NCBI GenBank assembly: GCA_039821555.1
Contig: JBCBNX010000002.1
Span: forward strand, 95,444-159,443
Origin: Bacteroidota bacterium
Lineage (GTDB): Bacteria; Bacteroidota; Rhodothermia; Rhodothermales; Rubricoccaceae
Direction: 5' to 3'
DNA length: 64,000 bases
The notes below the pieces were generated by a model. It worked only from the letters and a program-made list of their open reading frames with translations, was not told the origin of the DNA and did no database searches. Within the stretch, counting starts at the first letter, position 1. Every line of letters begins with the position of its first letter. The position numbers were made by a program, and so were the translations under genes. Of the stretch, positions 15,710-26,100 are shown piece after piece.

Positions 15710-18709
15710 CTAGCTGCAGTCACTGGGGGCACGCCGCACGGCCTCGGCCACCGAGGCGCTGCCGCTGACGGCCTCCACCGAGCACGGCACCGTCGACAGC
15801 CCGTTGACGGTGATCTTCCACGTCCCGTCGTCCTTCACCCGCTTCGTCCCGACAAACGCCCCCGTCACGGCGTGCCGCAGCTCGACCGTCTCGCCCGGCG
15901 TCCCGTTGCCCTTGACGATGAGACGGCTCTTGCTGCTATTCCACTTCGCACGTGTGATCTCGATGACGGCACCGAACGGGTTCTCACCGCCCCCCCCCGT
16001 CTCGGACTCACCAGTTCCAGACCCGCCCGTCCCCGGCATGCCGGCTCCGGAACCGCCCGCAGGCTCTTCGGTCCGCTCCACGTACACGAAGTTGGGGTCG
16101 CAGTCCACATTGAGGGCAATCTCGTCGGACACGCCGGTGGCATCCACCGCGCGCAGGCGGCACGGAGGCAGCGCATTCATCTCGGGCCGCAGCAGGATCC
16201 CGTAGCTCCCGACCGGCCCCGCCGACGCCGAGGCCAGGAGGACGCCGTTGTCCGGGTTGACGAGCGAAACGGCTGTCCCGCCGGTGGCCAGTCCGGCCAC
16301 GGTGAGTTCGTGCGCCAGCCCATCCCACAGGGCTCCGGTGATTGAGATAGGCTTCTCGCACGACGGCGGTGCGTTGATCACCGTCCGCTCGATGGTGATG
16401 TCGCCCTGGGTCACCACCACCTCACATGGGGCTTCGCTCAGGCCCTCCACGTGGACCGTGTAGGAGCCGAAGAACGGCGTAGTCGTGCCGAGCTCCTCCA
16501 TGGTCGTCGCGTTGAGCACACGCACCTGACTCCAGTTCCGGGAGGTGCCCCACACATAGAGTGCGCCCTCCGTCCACGCCACGATCTCCACAGAGAGCTC
16601 GGGCGCGTTCTCGATCGTCGTGCCGATAGAGCCTAGGATGCTGCAGCCCGGGACGCCGATGGCGGGGAGCACGACGGAGCGCGACTCGTAGGTGAAGCCC
16701 TCGTAGACCGCACGGACGCGGCAGGACGTCTGGTTGGCACCGGAGAGGTTCAGCGAGAACTGGCCGTCTTCCATGATGACGACGCTACCGATGAGCGCGT
16801 CCGTTTCATCGTCGTAGAAGCTGACCTGGTCGAGGCGCGGGCCGCGTCCGCTGAGCACCAGGGCGTTGTCGGTCCGATTCCACCACGCTCCGGTGAAGAG
16901 GAACGGCTCCTGGTCGGCGGTGCTCGCAAAGTCGCCGACGTGGAGCGTGCGCGTGGTCGTGTTGGCGGGGACGCCGTGGACGCCCTCGCGGCTGTAGCCG
17001 AGGAGCGCCGCCTTCACTGCCAGCGGCGTGGCGTTGGGGTGCTGGTGGAGGTAGAGCGCGGCCGCACCCACCGCGTGCGGGGTCGCCATCGAGGTGCCCG
17101 ACATAAGGATGCTCTCCCCAGCGCTGGCCTCCGCGGGCAGGTGCGTGAGCGACACGACGAGGTCGCCCGGGGCGAGCAGGTCCACGCTTGGGCCGTAGTT
17201 CGAGAACGACGCGAAGCGGTTCTCCTGGTCGTAGGCGCCCACCGTGATCGCCTCGGCCACGTGCGCCGGCGAATAGGTCGAGGCGTCCGCCCCGTCGTTG
17301 CCCGCCGACACCACCGCCACCACGCCCTGCTCGGTGGCCCTCTTGATGGCCTCGTCGAGCGCGTTGTAAGCCGTCGTGCCGATGTCCATGCCGAGCGAGA
17401 GGTTCATCACGACGGCATGGCCGGGGTTGCGCCGCTTGTAGTCGGTGACGTAGTCCACGGCGGCCACGACGGTCGTGACGTCGGTGCGGCCCTGGTCGGT
17501 GAGCACCTTCAGGCTGTGGAGCTTCACGCCGGGGGCCATGCCGAGCGTGCCCTCGTCGTTGTCGCTCGCCCCGACCGTGCCGGCGATGTGCGTGCCGTGC
17601 CCCGTGGCGTCGGACGGATCGCCCTGGGCCTCTGGGTCAAAGACGGGCATCTGCTCGAACTCGGAGTCGTCCCACGTCTCCTGGTCGCGGTTGACGAAGA
17701 GCATGGTGAAGTCTTTCGCCTCGACCACGTTGAGGTCGCGGTCGTAGATGCCGGAGTCGAGAATGAAGGCATGCACGTTGCCCTGCGCGTCGAAGTTGGT
17801 GAAGGCCGCGCCGACGCGGGCGATGTTCCAGGGGAGCATCTGGCCGCTCTCGAAGAGCCCCTCGCGGAGGAAGAAGTTGCCGCCCTGCATCTCGGGGTCG
17901 GGCTCGGCAAACTCCAGGTCGGGGTCGTCCTGGAACTCCAGCAGGAGGGTGTCGAGCAGGCCGGAGCCGAACGAGACGGAGATGCCGGGGCGCGCGAGCG
18001 AGACGCGCAGCCGCAGCCGGATCACGCTGGAGCGCGTGTCGAACTCCTGCTGCAGTTGGGACTCGGTGACCCCATACTCCTGCAGCACCCGGCTGGTGAT
18101 GCCGTAGGCACGGAGTACATCCATCGTGACCCCACCGTACTCCTGCAGCACCCGGCTGGTGATGCCGTACTCCTGCAGCACCCGCCGCGTGACGCCGTAC
18201 TCCTGCAGCACCCGCCGCGTGACGCCATACTCCTGCAGCACCCGCTGCGTGATGCCCCACTGGTCGAGGATGCGCGGCGTGACGCCGTCGGCCTCATACT
18301 CGTGGAAGCCGAGAAACAGGTGCGTCTGCTCGTCGCCGACGCTGCTGTGGGAGACCACGGTGGGCTCGGCGAGGGCGACCTCCGGGCCATCGGTCACGGC
18401 GTCGCTTTCGAGGCGCGCGGGGGCGAAGGCGCGCGCCTCGCGGGCCTGGCGCGTGCTCTTCAGTGGCGACGTGGCACGGTCCATCAACTGGGGATGGCGC
18501 AGCATGGGGCGGTCGGCCGAGCGCGGCGCCTCACCTGGAGCCTGGATTGTCTGCGTGAAATCGGTCGCCACAGGGAGCGAGGCGTCGATCTCGGCCTCCT
18601 GGAAGAAGTCGTCGGAGCAACCTGCGAGCGTCAGGACCGCGACCAGGGCAACCGCCAGACCTTGGAGTGGCGATGCGTACGAGACAGCGCGGGCAGTGGG
18701 GGTGAGCAT
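15710..18709 (-). CDS. S8 subtilisin-like lipoprotein protease with decapeptide-repeat propeptide (paralogue 1)
   Basis: 999 residues from the ATG at 18709, which gives a lipoprotein signal (VLTLAGC). Order: signal; Pro/Ala-rich linker; seven G[IV]TxRVLQEY repeats (coded by 18041-18256); an I9-like inhibitor domain ending EDDPDLEFAEPD-like (here QDDPDLEFAEPDPEM); the peptidase S8 domain with catalytic Asp318 (FILDSGI), His371 (GHGTHIAG), oxyanion Asn (VVSAGNDGA) and Ser540 (SGTSMATPH); then four roughly 80-residue modules, each ending PCxV...APxxC or similar, with a Gly/Ser linker before the last. All catalytic residues are present, so it should be active at the cell surface. It is a tandem paralogue of the next upstream gene. 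No T9SS tail. Confidence 0.92.
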   Translation of the reverse strand: MLTPTARAVSYASPLQGLAVALVAVLTLAGCSDDFFQEAEIDASLPVATDFTQTIQAPGEAPRSADRPMLRHPQLMDRATSPLKSTRQAREARAFAPARLESDAVTDGPEVALAEPTVVSHSSVGDEQTHLFLGFHEYEADGVTPRILDQWGITQRVLQEYGVTRRVLQEYGVTRRVLQEYGITSRVLQEYGGVTMDVLRAYGITSRVLQEYGVTESQLQQEFDTRSSVIRLRLRVSLARPGISVSFGSGLLDTLLLEFQDDPDLEFAEPDPEMQGGNFFLREGLFESGQMLPWNIARVGAAFTNFDAQGNVHAFILDSGIYDRDLNVVEAKDFTMLFVNRDQETWDDSEFEQMPVFDPEAQGDPSDATGHGTHIAGTVGASDNDEGTLGMAPGVKLHSLKVLTDQGRTDVTTVVAAVDYVTDYKRRNPGHAVVMNLSLGMDIGTTAYNALDEAIKRATEQGVVAVVSAGNDGADASTYSPAHVAEAITVGAYDQENRFASFSNYGPSVDLLAPGDLVVSLTHLPAEASAGESILMSGTSMATPHAVGAAALYLHQHPNATPLAVKAALLGYSREGVHGVPANTTTRTLHVGDFASTADQEPFLFTGAWWNRTDNALVLSGRGPRLDQVSFYDDETDALIGSVVIMEDGQFSLNLSGANQTSCRVRAVYEGFTYESRSVVLPAIGVPGCSILGSIGTTIENAPELSVEIVAWTEGALYVWGTSRNWSQVRVLNATTMEELGTTTPFFGSYTVHVEGLSEAPCEVVVTQGDITIERTVINAPPSCEKPISITGALWDGLAHELTVAGLATGGTAVSLVNPDNGVLLASASAGPVGSYGILLRPEMNALPPCRLRAVDATGVSDEIALNVDCDPNFVYVERTEEPAGGSGAGMPGTGGSGTGESETGGGGENPFGAVIEITRAKWNSSKSRLIVKGNGTPGETVELRHAVTGAFVGTKRVKDDGTWKITVNGLSTVPCSVEAVSGSASVAEAVRRAPSDCS
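18041..18256 (-). repeat. Seven-unit decapeptide repeat in S8 paralogue 1
   Basis: Seven 30-33 bp coding units giving G[IV]T[QRS]RVLQEY. Units 1-4 and 6 are near-identical in DNA; unit 5 reads GGVTMDVLRAY and unit 7 GVTESQLQQEF. The same seven-unit layout is kept in the neighbouring paralogue. Confidence 0.92.
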
Positions 18710-19144
18710 GCCTGAGCAACGGGAGGGTGATTGGGAGGTACCCTCTCCCGCAAAGGGAACACCGCACCCATGGCCTACCCTTCGCAGGGCGAGCAACCCA
18801 GGCCGATTTCCGGGATGACTGGGCATATTGGTAGACGGTGCGCGGTCGATCTCACTGTGAAACAGCCACCTCTCAGAGTGAGATTAGGGGGCCACGTGGA
18901 GAGACGTACCCGCCTCGTGCACCCATAGGGCGTTCGTACCCGGAGCCTCAACCTCGCCCTGCCCTTCGTCCTCAGCGCCATCCAAGCTTAGCGCTATCCA
19001 AGCACGGCGCGATGCTGCGGGCGCCGGCGCTCCCAATGGAACGCCGCCGCCCGCCCGCGGCCCCATACTTCGAGGCCCAATCGGTTCGGGCCTCTGCGCA
19101 GCTACCGCGCCTTCGATTCGCCCAGCAGTATCGCCGTGCCTAAC
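18710..19144. other. Intergenic gap between the two S8 paralogues
   Basis: 435 bp without a gene. It must hold the promoter of paralogue 1 and the end of paralogue 2. One 8-bp inverted repeat (18849-18856 ATCTCACT with 18877-18884) with a 20-nt loop is the only structure seen. No clear promoter or T tract. Confidence 0.5.
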
Positions 19145-22100
19145 CTACACGTCACACCCAGGGGCGCGGGCCACGGGCGCGATGAGGGTCTCCGTGCCAA
19201 TCTCGACCGTCACCGAGCAGGGGATCGTGCCAGGAAAGCGAAGACTGAAGCTCCACGTCTTGTCGTTCATGACGGCGGCGGTGCCGAGCAGCGCACCAGC
19301 CTCGTCGTAGACGGTGACGGGGTCGCCCTCCTGAATACCGCGGCCACGCACGACGAGCCGACTTCGGGGCGCTTCCCACCAGCGAGCCATGTCCACGCTG
19401 GACACCCGGGTCGAGCAGGTCGGCGGAGCCCCAATGACGACACGGGTGTCGGAATCCCCGTCCATGGTCACCTGAACGGCACAGGGAACGATGTCTGGGC
19501 GCCGGACTCGCAGCGTCCAATCTCCGCTCGCGTCGGCTGTGGCTGTCCCGAGGGCCGTACCGGTCTCGGAGTCGCGGACGGTCGCGGTGACGCCCACGGT
19601 GCCGTGCCCCGTAACGACGAGCCGCTCGTTACCTGGTGTCCACTCGGCCGTTTTGATCTCGACCGTGGAGGAGGTGGTGGGCCCACTCGCAGCCATGCAG
19701 TCGGACGGGGCGTCGCGGACGTCTGTCCGGTCTACGCGTCCGTCGAGCCGGATCTCGACCTCGCAGGGAATCGTGGCGAGGTCGTTGAGCCTAAACTCCC
19801 AGTCCTCGTCTTGGCCAGCGAGCGTCGTGGCGAGCACGGCGCCGGTCGCGGGATCGATCAGGGTGACGGTCATGCCCGCGTAGCCCTGCCCACGGACGAC
19901 GAGGCGGTCGTGGGTGGCCCACCACCGCGCCCGCTCGATGCGGACATGGGAGAGCGGATGTTGATCCACATCCGGGGGCCGCTCGACATAGACGAAGCCG
20001 GGGTCGCACGACGGAACGCCGACGTTGACCTCGAGGGCCTCGCCGAGGTTGCCTTCGGCGCGGAGGCGGCACGGCGGCAGCACGTCCGGGAGGAGACGCA
20101 TCGTGATCCCGAAGGCCCCGACCGACCCCGTGGTCATCGTGGCGAGGAGCACGTCGCTGTCGGCGTTGTAGAGCGACACCGTCGCCCCGCCCGTGGCCAG
20201 GCCGCCGATGGTCAGGTCGTTCGCGTTGGCGTCCCAGGTGGGCGGCGCGAGCGTGAGCCGCTTGCTGCACGACGGCGGCGCGTTGAGCACCGAGCGGATC
20301 GCGGACTTGCCCGCCGTCTCGATCTCGACGGCGCACGGAGGCTGGGTCATGGGGAACTCCGACTTGAACTCGTCCATCGGGTTCGGCAGCGTCGTGGTCA
20401 CGACCGCGTCGTTGGCGATGTTGCGGATGTAGATGGTGGTGCCCTGGTGGAGGCTGATGCCCTCCACCTCCAGACGGCCGCTCTTCCACTCGACGCGGTC
20501 GACGCGGAAGTCGGTGCCCATCTCCTCCTCGGCCCAGTCGCACGACGAGGGCGCGTTTTCTGTCGCGACGGACGTCGCGACGGGGAGCTGCGTATAGCCG
20601 AGGTAGACGGCCTGCACGGCGCAGGGCACCGTCCCGAGGGGGAACTCGAAGTCGAACGTGCCGTCGGCGCGGATGACGGTCTGCGTGAGTTCGCCGCCCG
20701 TCACGGCGTCGTAGAACGTGACCCGGTCGAGGCGCGGCCCCTCGCCCTTGACGAGGAGAGCGTCGCCCTTCCAGTCGGCCTTCTCGAAGTAGAACGCCTT
20801 GAGGTCGTCCGGCGCGGCGAAGTCGGCGACGTGGACCGAGCGGTCGGTGGTGCGCGTCGGCACGTTGGCGATGCCCGGGCGGCTATAGCCGAGGAGCGCC
20901 GCCTTGACCTCGGCGGGGGTGGCCTGCGGCTCTTGGTAGAGGAAGAGCAGCGCCGCGCCGGTCACGTGCGGCGCCGCCATCGACGTGCCGGACATCAGGA
21001 CGTGCTCGCCCGCGTCGGCCTCGGCCTCGACGTGCGTCAGGGAGGGGACGAGGTCGCCGGGGGCCAGCACGTCCACGCTCGGGCCGTAGTTCGAGAACGG
21101 CGCGAAGCGGCCCTCCTGGTCATAGGCGCCCACCGTGATCGCCTCGGCCACGTGCGCCGGCGAATAGGTCGAGGCGTCCGCCCCGTCGTTGCCCGCCGAC
21201 ACCACCGCGACGACACCGGCGAGCGTCGCGCGCCGGACGGCCTCGTCGAGCACGTTGTAGGCCATCGAGCCGATGTCCATGCCGAGCGACAGGTTCATCA
21301 CGACGGCGTGGCCGGGGTTGCGCTGCTTGTAGTCGGTGACGTAGTCCACGGCGGCCACGACGGTCGTGACGTCGGTGCGGCCCTGGTCGGTGAGCACCTT
21401 CAGGCTGTGGAGCTTGACCTCGGGGGCGACGCCCACCGAGCCATCGCCGTCGTCCACCGCCCCGACGATGCCCGCGACGTGCGTGCCATGGCCGGTCTCG
21501 TCGGCGGGGTCGCCCTGCGTGCCGGGGTCGAAGACGGGCATGTGCTCGAAGTCCTCCTCTTCCCACGTGGGCACGTCGCGGCTGACGAAGAGCATGGTGA
21601 AGTCTTTCGCCTCGATCACCTTGAGGTCGGCACTGAGCACCCCCGAGTCAAGGATGAAGGCGTGCAGCGGGGCGTCCGGCTCGTGGGCCGGGAACGCCGC
21701 GCCGATGCGGGCGGTGCTCCACGGGAGGATCTGCCCGTCTTCGAAGAGGCCGTCCTGCGAGAAGAACGGAGTGCCGCCGAGTTGCGGGTCTGGCTCCGCA
21801 AAGTCGAGGTCGCGGTCCTCGCCGAGTTCGAGCAGGAGGCGGTCGAGTAGATCGGAGCCGAACGAGACGGAGATGCCGGGGCGCGTGAGCGAGACGCGCA
21901 TCCGGAGCCGGATCACGCTCTCCCGCGTGTCGAAGTCCTGCTGGAGTTTTGCTTCGGTGACGCCGTAGTCCTGAAGCACGCGGCTGGTGATGCCATGGTC
22001 GCGGAGCAGGCCCATCGTGAGACCGCCATACTCCTGCAGCACCCGCTGCGTGATGCCGTATTCCTGCAGCACCCGCTGCGTGATGCCGTACTCCTGCAGC

Positions 22101-22720
22101 ACCCGCCGCGTGATGCCGTACTCCTGCAGCACGCGCTGCGTGATGCCCCACTGGTCGAGGACGCGCGGCGTGACCCCGTCGGCCTCGTACTCGCGGAAGC
22201 CGAGAAACAGGTGCGTCTGCTCGTCGCCGACCTGGAGGGCCTCGGTCACGCCGGGCGCGTCGAGGGCGACGGCGGCGTGCACGGCCGTCCATTCGCTGGC
22301 CGACTCGTCCGTGGCGTCGAGGCGGGGGTGGTTGAGCGACGCGCCGGGCGTCTGTGGGTCGAGTGACGGGGTGTAGAGGGGAGCTGGGGCGTGCCGCCGG
22401 GCGTCCAAGCTGCGCCCAGCCTGGGCGACGCGCGAGCGCTTCAGCGGCGAGGTAGCGCGGTCGAGGAGTTGCGGGTGGCGCAGGAGCGGGCGCGCCGTCG
22501 AGCGCGGCGCCTCCGCACCGACACCGGAGGCGGCGGTGAGGTCGGGCGCAGCCATGGCATAGGGCGCCTCAGAGCCGGACACGAGGTCGTCCGCGCAGCC
22601 CGCGAGCAGCACCGTGAGCGCCAACGCACCAAGGGCAGAGAACGATTGAAGCCACCGCAATGCGTGGCTTCGTTGCCAGGAGCGGGCCTGTTGAGAAGCG
22701 CTGGAGTAGAGACGGGCCAT
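19145..22720 (-). CDS. S8 subtilisin-like lipoprotein protease with decapeptide-repeat propeptide (paralogue 2)
   Basis: 1191 residues from the ATG at 22720. The signal ends in a lipobox (TVLLAGC). Same plan as the neighbouring paralogue: long linker, seven G[IV]TxRVLQEY units (21932-22147), I9-like segment (LTRPGISVSFGSDLLDRLL ... FAEPDPQL), peptidase domain with Asp358 (FILDSGV), GHGTHVAGIVGA, VVSAGNDGADAS and SGTSMAAPHVTGA, then six C-terminal modules against four in paralogue 1. Each module opens with a Trp-containing strand (RARWWATHDRLVVRG, KTAEWTPGNERLVVTG) and closes with PCxVxx and APxxC, suggesting one disulphide per module. It is probably outer-membrane anchored and autoprocessed. 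The catalytic domains of the two paralogues are far more alike than the tails. Confidence 0.92.
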   Translation of the reverse strand: MARLYSSASQQARSWQRSHALRWLQSFSALGALALTVLLAGCADDLVSGSEAPYAMAAPDLTAASGVGAEAPRSTARPLLRHPQLLDRATSPLKRSRVAQAGRSLDARRHAPAPLYTPSLDPQTPGASLNHPRLDATDESASEWTAVHAAVALDAPGVTEALQVGDEQTHLFLGFREYEADGVTPRVLDQWGITQRVLQEYGITRRVLQEYGITQRVLQEYGITQRVLQEYGGLTMGLLRDHGITSRVLQDYGVTEAKLQQDFDTRESVIRLRMRVSLTRPGISVSFGSDLLDRLLLELGEDRDLDFAEPDPQLGGTPFFSQDGLFEDGQILPWSTARIGAAFPAHEPDAPLHAFILDSGVLSADLKVIEAKDFTMLFVSRDVPTWEEEDFEHMPVFDPGTQGDPADETGHGTHVAGIVGAVDDGDGSVGVAPEVKLHSLKVLTDQGRTDVTTVVAAVDYVTDYKQRNPGHAVVMNLSLGMDIGSMAYNVLDEAVRRATLAGVVAVVSAGNDGADASTYSPAHVAEAITVGAYDQEGRFAPFSNYGPSVDVLAPGDLVPSLTHVEAEADAGEHVLMSGTSMAAPHVTGAALLFLYQEPQATPAEVKAALLGYSRPGIANVPTRTTDRSVHVADFAAPDDLKAFYFEKADWKGDALLVKGEGPRLDRVTFYDAVTGGELTQTVIRADGTFDFEFPLGTVPCAVQAVYLGYTQLPVATSVATENAPSSCDWAEEEMGTDFRVDRVEWKSGRLEVEGISLHQGTTIYIRNIANDAVVTTTLPNPMDEFKSEFPMTQPPCAVEIETAGKSAIRSVLNAPPSCSKRLTLAPPTWDANANDLTIGGLATGGATVSLYNADSDVLLATMTTGSVGAFGITMRLLPDVLPPCRLRAEGNLGEALEVNVGVPSCDPGFVYVERPPDVDQHPLSHVRIERARWWATHDRLVVRGQGYAGMTVTLIDPATGAVLATTLAGQDEDWEFRLNDLATIPCEVEIRLDGRVDRTDVRDAPSDCMAASGPTTSSTVEIKTAEWTPGNERLVVTGHGTVGVTATVRDSETGTALGTATADASGDWTLRVRRPDIVPCAVQVTMDGDSDTRVVIGAPPTCSTRVSSVDMARWWEAPRSRLVVRGRGIQEGDPVTVYDEAGALLGTAAVMNDKTWSFSLRFPGTIPCSVTVEIGTETLIAPVARAPGCDV
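21932..22147 (-). repeat. Seven-unit decapeptide repeat in S8 paralogue 2
   Basis: Seven units, 216 bp, the same length as in paralogue 1. Consensus GIT[QR]RVLQEY; unit 5 is GGLTMGLLRDH and unit 7 GVTEAKLQQDF, matching the divergent units 5 and 7 of paralogue 1 position by position. Confidence 0.92.
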
Positions 22721-23129
22721 GGGGGTGCGCACCGGCGGGTCGGAAAAAGACGCCGCAGCGACTCGCAATCCGTCCACCAGACTAGCGGACCAGGTCCCGG
22801 GTCCACGTCTAGTCCATCCACGAGGGCAACAGGCACCAGGAAGGGAATCCCCCCGTAGCAAAACGGGGCACCGATTCCAGGTAGGCGATCGCTCCACGAG
22901 GGTACCCTTTGGGAAAAGGATGCCGCTATCGCCCGACACCTACCACGCCAGGTGCCCGCATTCGGCCGAAGAGCCCCATATCTACCCGTCGAAAAACTAG
23001 TTAGGGAACAACTACCAGCGGAGGTATAGCGCCTTTCTCGACGGCTGCCGACCGTCTGGCTCTGTTTTTGTACACGACTGGTGTGTACCCAGGCCACGCG
23101 CATCCAGGCCGACGCTCGCCCTCTCACCC
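22721..23129. other. Divergent intergenic region between S8 paralogue 2 and the hybrid sensor kinase
   Basis: 409 bp without a gene, holding promoters for both directions. Two short inverted repeats were seen: TAGTT-AGGGAAC-AACTA at 22998-23014 and GTACAC...GTGTAC at 23070-23088, either of which could be an operator. No confident promoter. Confidence 0.45.
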
Positions 23130-26100
23130 ATGCCGACTCGCCTCCATCCTGCTCTCCGGTCCCTGCGCTCGCGCGTGTGGACAGGGCTTGGCGCGGTCCT
23201 AGTCGCCATGCTGGCGGGCGCGGCGAGCGGGCGGGCACAGACCTCCACGCTCGCCGCCGACCGCGTCACGCTCGACCCGGCCAAGGCGATCACGCAGTAC
23301 CAGCACCGTACATGGAGCACGCGGGAGGGCCTGCCGCAGAACAGCATCTTGTCGATCGTCCAGACGACCGACGGCTACGTCTGGCTCGGCACGCAGGAGG
23401 GCCTTGCCCGCTTCGACGGGCTCCACTTCACGGTCTATGACGAGGCCAACACGGAGGCGCTGACCACGAGCAACGTCAACCGGATGCTCGCCGCAGACGA
23501 CGGGACGCTCTGGCTGGCTACGCGCGGCGGCGGCCTCGTGGCCCACCGCGCTGGGCAGTTCACCGCCTACACCCAGGACGACGGCCTCGGCAGCGACTTC
23601 GTCACGGCGCTGACGCAGGACCGCACCGGCGCGCTCTGGGTAGGCACTTTTGAGGGCGGGCTCACGCGTGTTGCCGACAGCACGTTCGCTACCTACGGCG
23701 CTGAGGCGGGCCTGGACGTGCGCATCGTGAGCCAGATCGTGGAGGACAACCGCGGCACGCTCTGGGTCGGCACCGAGCAGGGCCTGCGTGTCCAGAACGG
23801 CGACCGGTTTGTGCCCGTGGCCGACCTGCTGCTCGCCGAGGCGTTCGTGAGCGCCCTCTACGAAGACGCCGACGGCACGCTCTGGATTGGCACGCGCGAC
23901 GGGCGGCTCTTCAGCCTCACAGGTGGCACCCGGACGGAGCACCCCATCCCGCTGACCGAGCCGGGGCAGTACGTCAAGGACTTCGTCGAGGACGCCGAGG
24001 GCACGCTCTGGATCGGCGCCGTCGGCGGGCTGTTTCGCTACGACCAGCGCGCGGACACACCGCGCTTCGACGCGTTCGGACGCGCGGAGGGCCTCTCCAA
24101 CGACGCCGTCTTCGCGCTGCACGAGGACCGCGAGGGCGGCCTCTGGATCGGCACGCAGGACGGCCTCAACCGGCTCCAGGACACCAAGTTCACCGTGCTG
24201 ACCCCCGCCGAGGGGCTCCCGCACGACCTCGCGCTGGCCGTCTACGAAGACGCCGCCGGAGCGCTCTGGGTCGCCACGCAGGGCGGGCTCGCGCGGGTGC
24301 AGGGCGGGACCGTACGCGCCTTCACCGAGGCCGACGGCCTACCCAGCGCCCATCCCCTCTCGCTCGACGGCACCGCCGACGGAGACCTCTGGGTCGGGAC
24401 GAGCGGCGCCGGGGCCGCTCTCCTGCAAGACGACGCCGTGCGCGTCTTCACCACGGACGACGGGCTCGCGGGCACCACCGTCTTCGCCGTTTACACGGAC
24501 CGCGCGGGCACCGCCTGGTTCGCCACCGAGGCTGGCGTGAGCACCTTCGACGGCGCCGCCTTCACGACGCTCCCCGACAGCATCCTCGGCACCCCCTTCG
24601 CCACGGCCTTCCACGAGGACGCCGAGAACCACCTATGGATCGGGACCTACGACGCCGGGCTCGTCCGGCTGGCACCGGCGGAAGCTGGAACGCCGCGCGC
24701 GGTCACACGCTACGGCGCCGACGAGGGGCTGCCTGCCGACGCTGTGCTCGCGCTGCACGAGGACGCAACCGGCGCGCTCTGGATCGGCACGATGGGCGGC
24801 GGCCTCGCCCGCTACCGTCCCGACGCGGCCGCAGGCACGCCGCAGTTCGACACGTTCGGCGTCGCCGAAGGGCTGCCGAGCGCTTCGGTGATGGCCGTGC
24901 TTAGCACCGACGAAGCGGTGTGGCTGACCTCCAACCGCGGCGTGGCCCGCATCACGCGCGCGTCGCTCGACGACCACGCCTTCAACCCCGACGCCGCCCT
25001 CGATGTCACGCTCTACGGCCTCGCGGACGGCCTGCGCAGCGTCGAGGCCAACGGCGGGCAGCAGCCTGCCGCCTGGGCCGCCCGCGACGGCACGTTCTGG
25101 TTCCCCACCACCGAAGGCCTTGCCGGCATCTCACCGGCGCGCATCCGGCGCAACACCCTGCCGCCGACGGTCGCCGTGGAGGCGCTGCGCGTGGACGGCG
25201 CGGACGTCCCGGTGGGCGCTCCCATCGCGCTCCCGCCGGGCAGCGACAAGATCGAGGTGCGCTACACCGCGCCCAGCTTCCCCGCGCCCGAAACGGTCCG
25301 CTTCCGGTTCCGCCTCGACGGCCACGACGACGCTTGGTACGACGCCGGGACCCGGCGCGAGGCCTACTACACCAACCTCGGCCCCGGCACCTACGAGCTC
25401 CGCATCCAAGCCGCCAACAACGACGGCGTGTGGAGCCCTGTCGGGACGACGCTCGCCTTCCAGGTCGCCCCGTTTTTCTGGCAGACGGGGTGGTTCCTCG
25501 TCGTCTGTGTGCTGCTCACGCTGGCTCTCGCCTACGCCGCCTACGCGACCCGCGTGGCCCGCCTGAAGGCCCGCCAGCGCCACCTCGAACAGGTCGTGGA
25601 CGAGCGCACGCGCGCCCTCCGCGAGGAGAAGGAGAAGGTGGAGGACGCCCACGCTACCATCCAGGCGCAGGCCGACCAACTCCGCGAGCTGGACCGCTTC
25701 AAGACGCGCTTCTTCGCCAACATCTCCCACGAATTCAGGACCCCGCTCACGCTCATGCTGGGGCCGCTCGACAACCTGCTCGGCGGGAGCCAGGGACCGC
25801 TCGCCACGCCCGTCCGGACGCAGCTGGGCATCATGCAGCGCAACGCGAAGCGCCTCCTGCGCCTCATCAACCAGTTGCTCGACCTCGCGCGCCTGGAGTC
25901 GGGCCGGATGGAGCTGCGTGCCCGCCCGCGCAACGTCGTCCAGCTTGCCGAGGGCATCGTCGCCTCGTTCCAGACCTACACCGAGCAAAAGGGCATCGCG
26001 CTCACCCTCGACACGCCCGACGAGGCCGTGTGGCTCTCGTACGAGCCCGACAAGCTCGAAAAGGTGGTGTTCAACCTGCTCTCCAACGCGGTTAAGTTCA

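Noticed and set aside
18041-18256. Regular 30-bp repeats that could be taken for a CRISPR array
   Set aside because: There are no spacers between the units. The units are in frame inside a protease gene and translate to a conserved peptide repeat. The same array occurs in the paralogue.
16940-21850. Long open frames on the plus strand opposite the S8 protease genes
   Set aside because: They are by-products of high GC in codon position three. They lack starts with context and domain matches, and the minus-strand frames hold all catalytic motifs.
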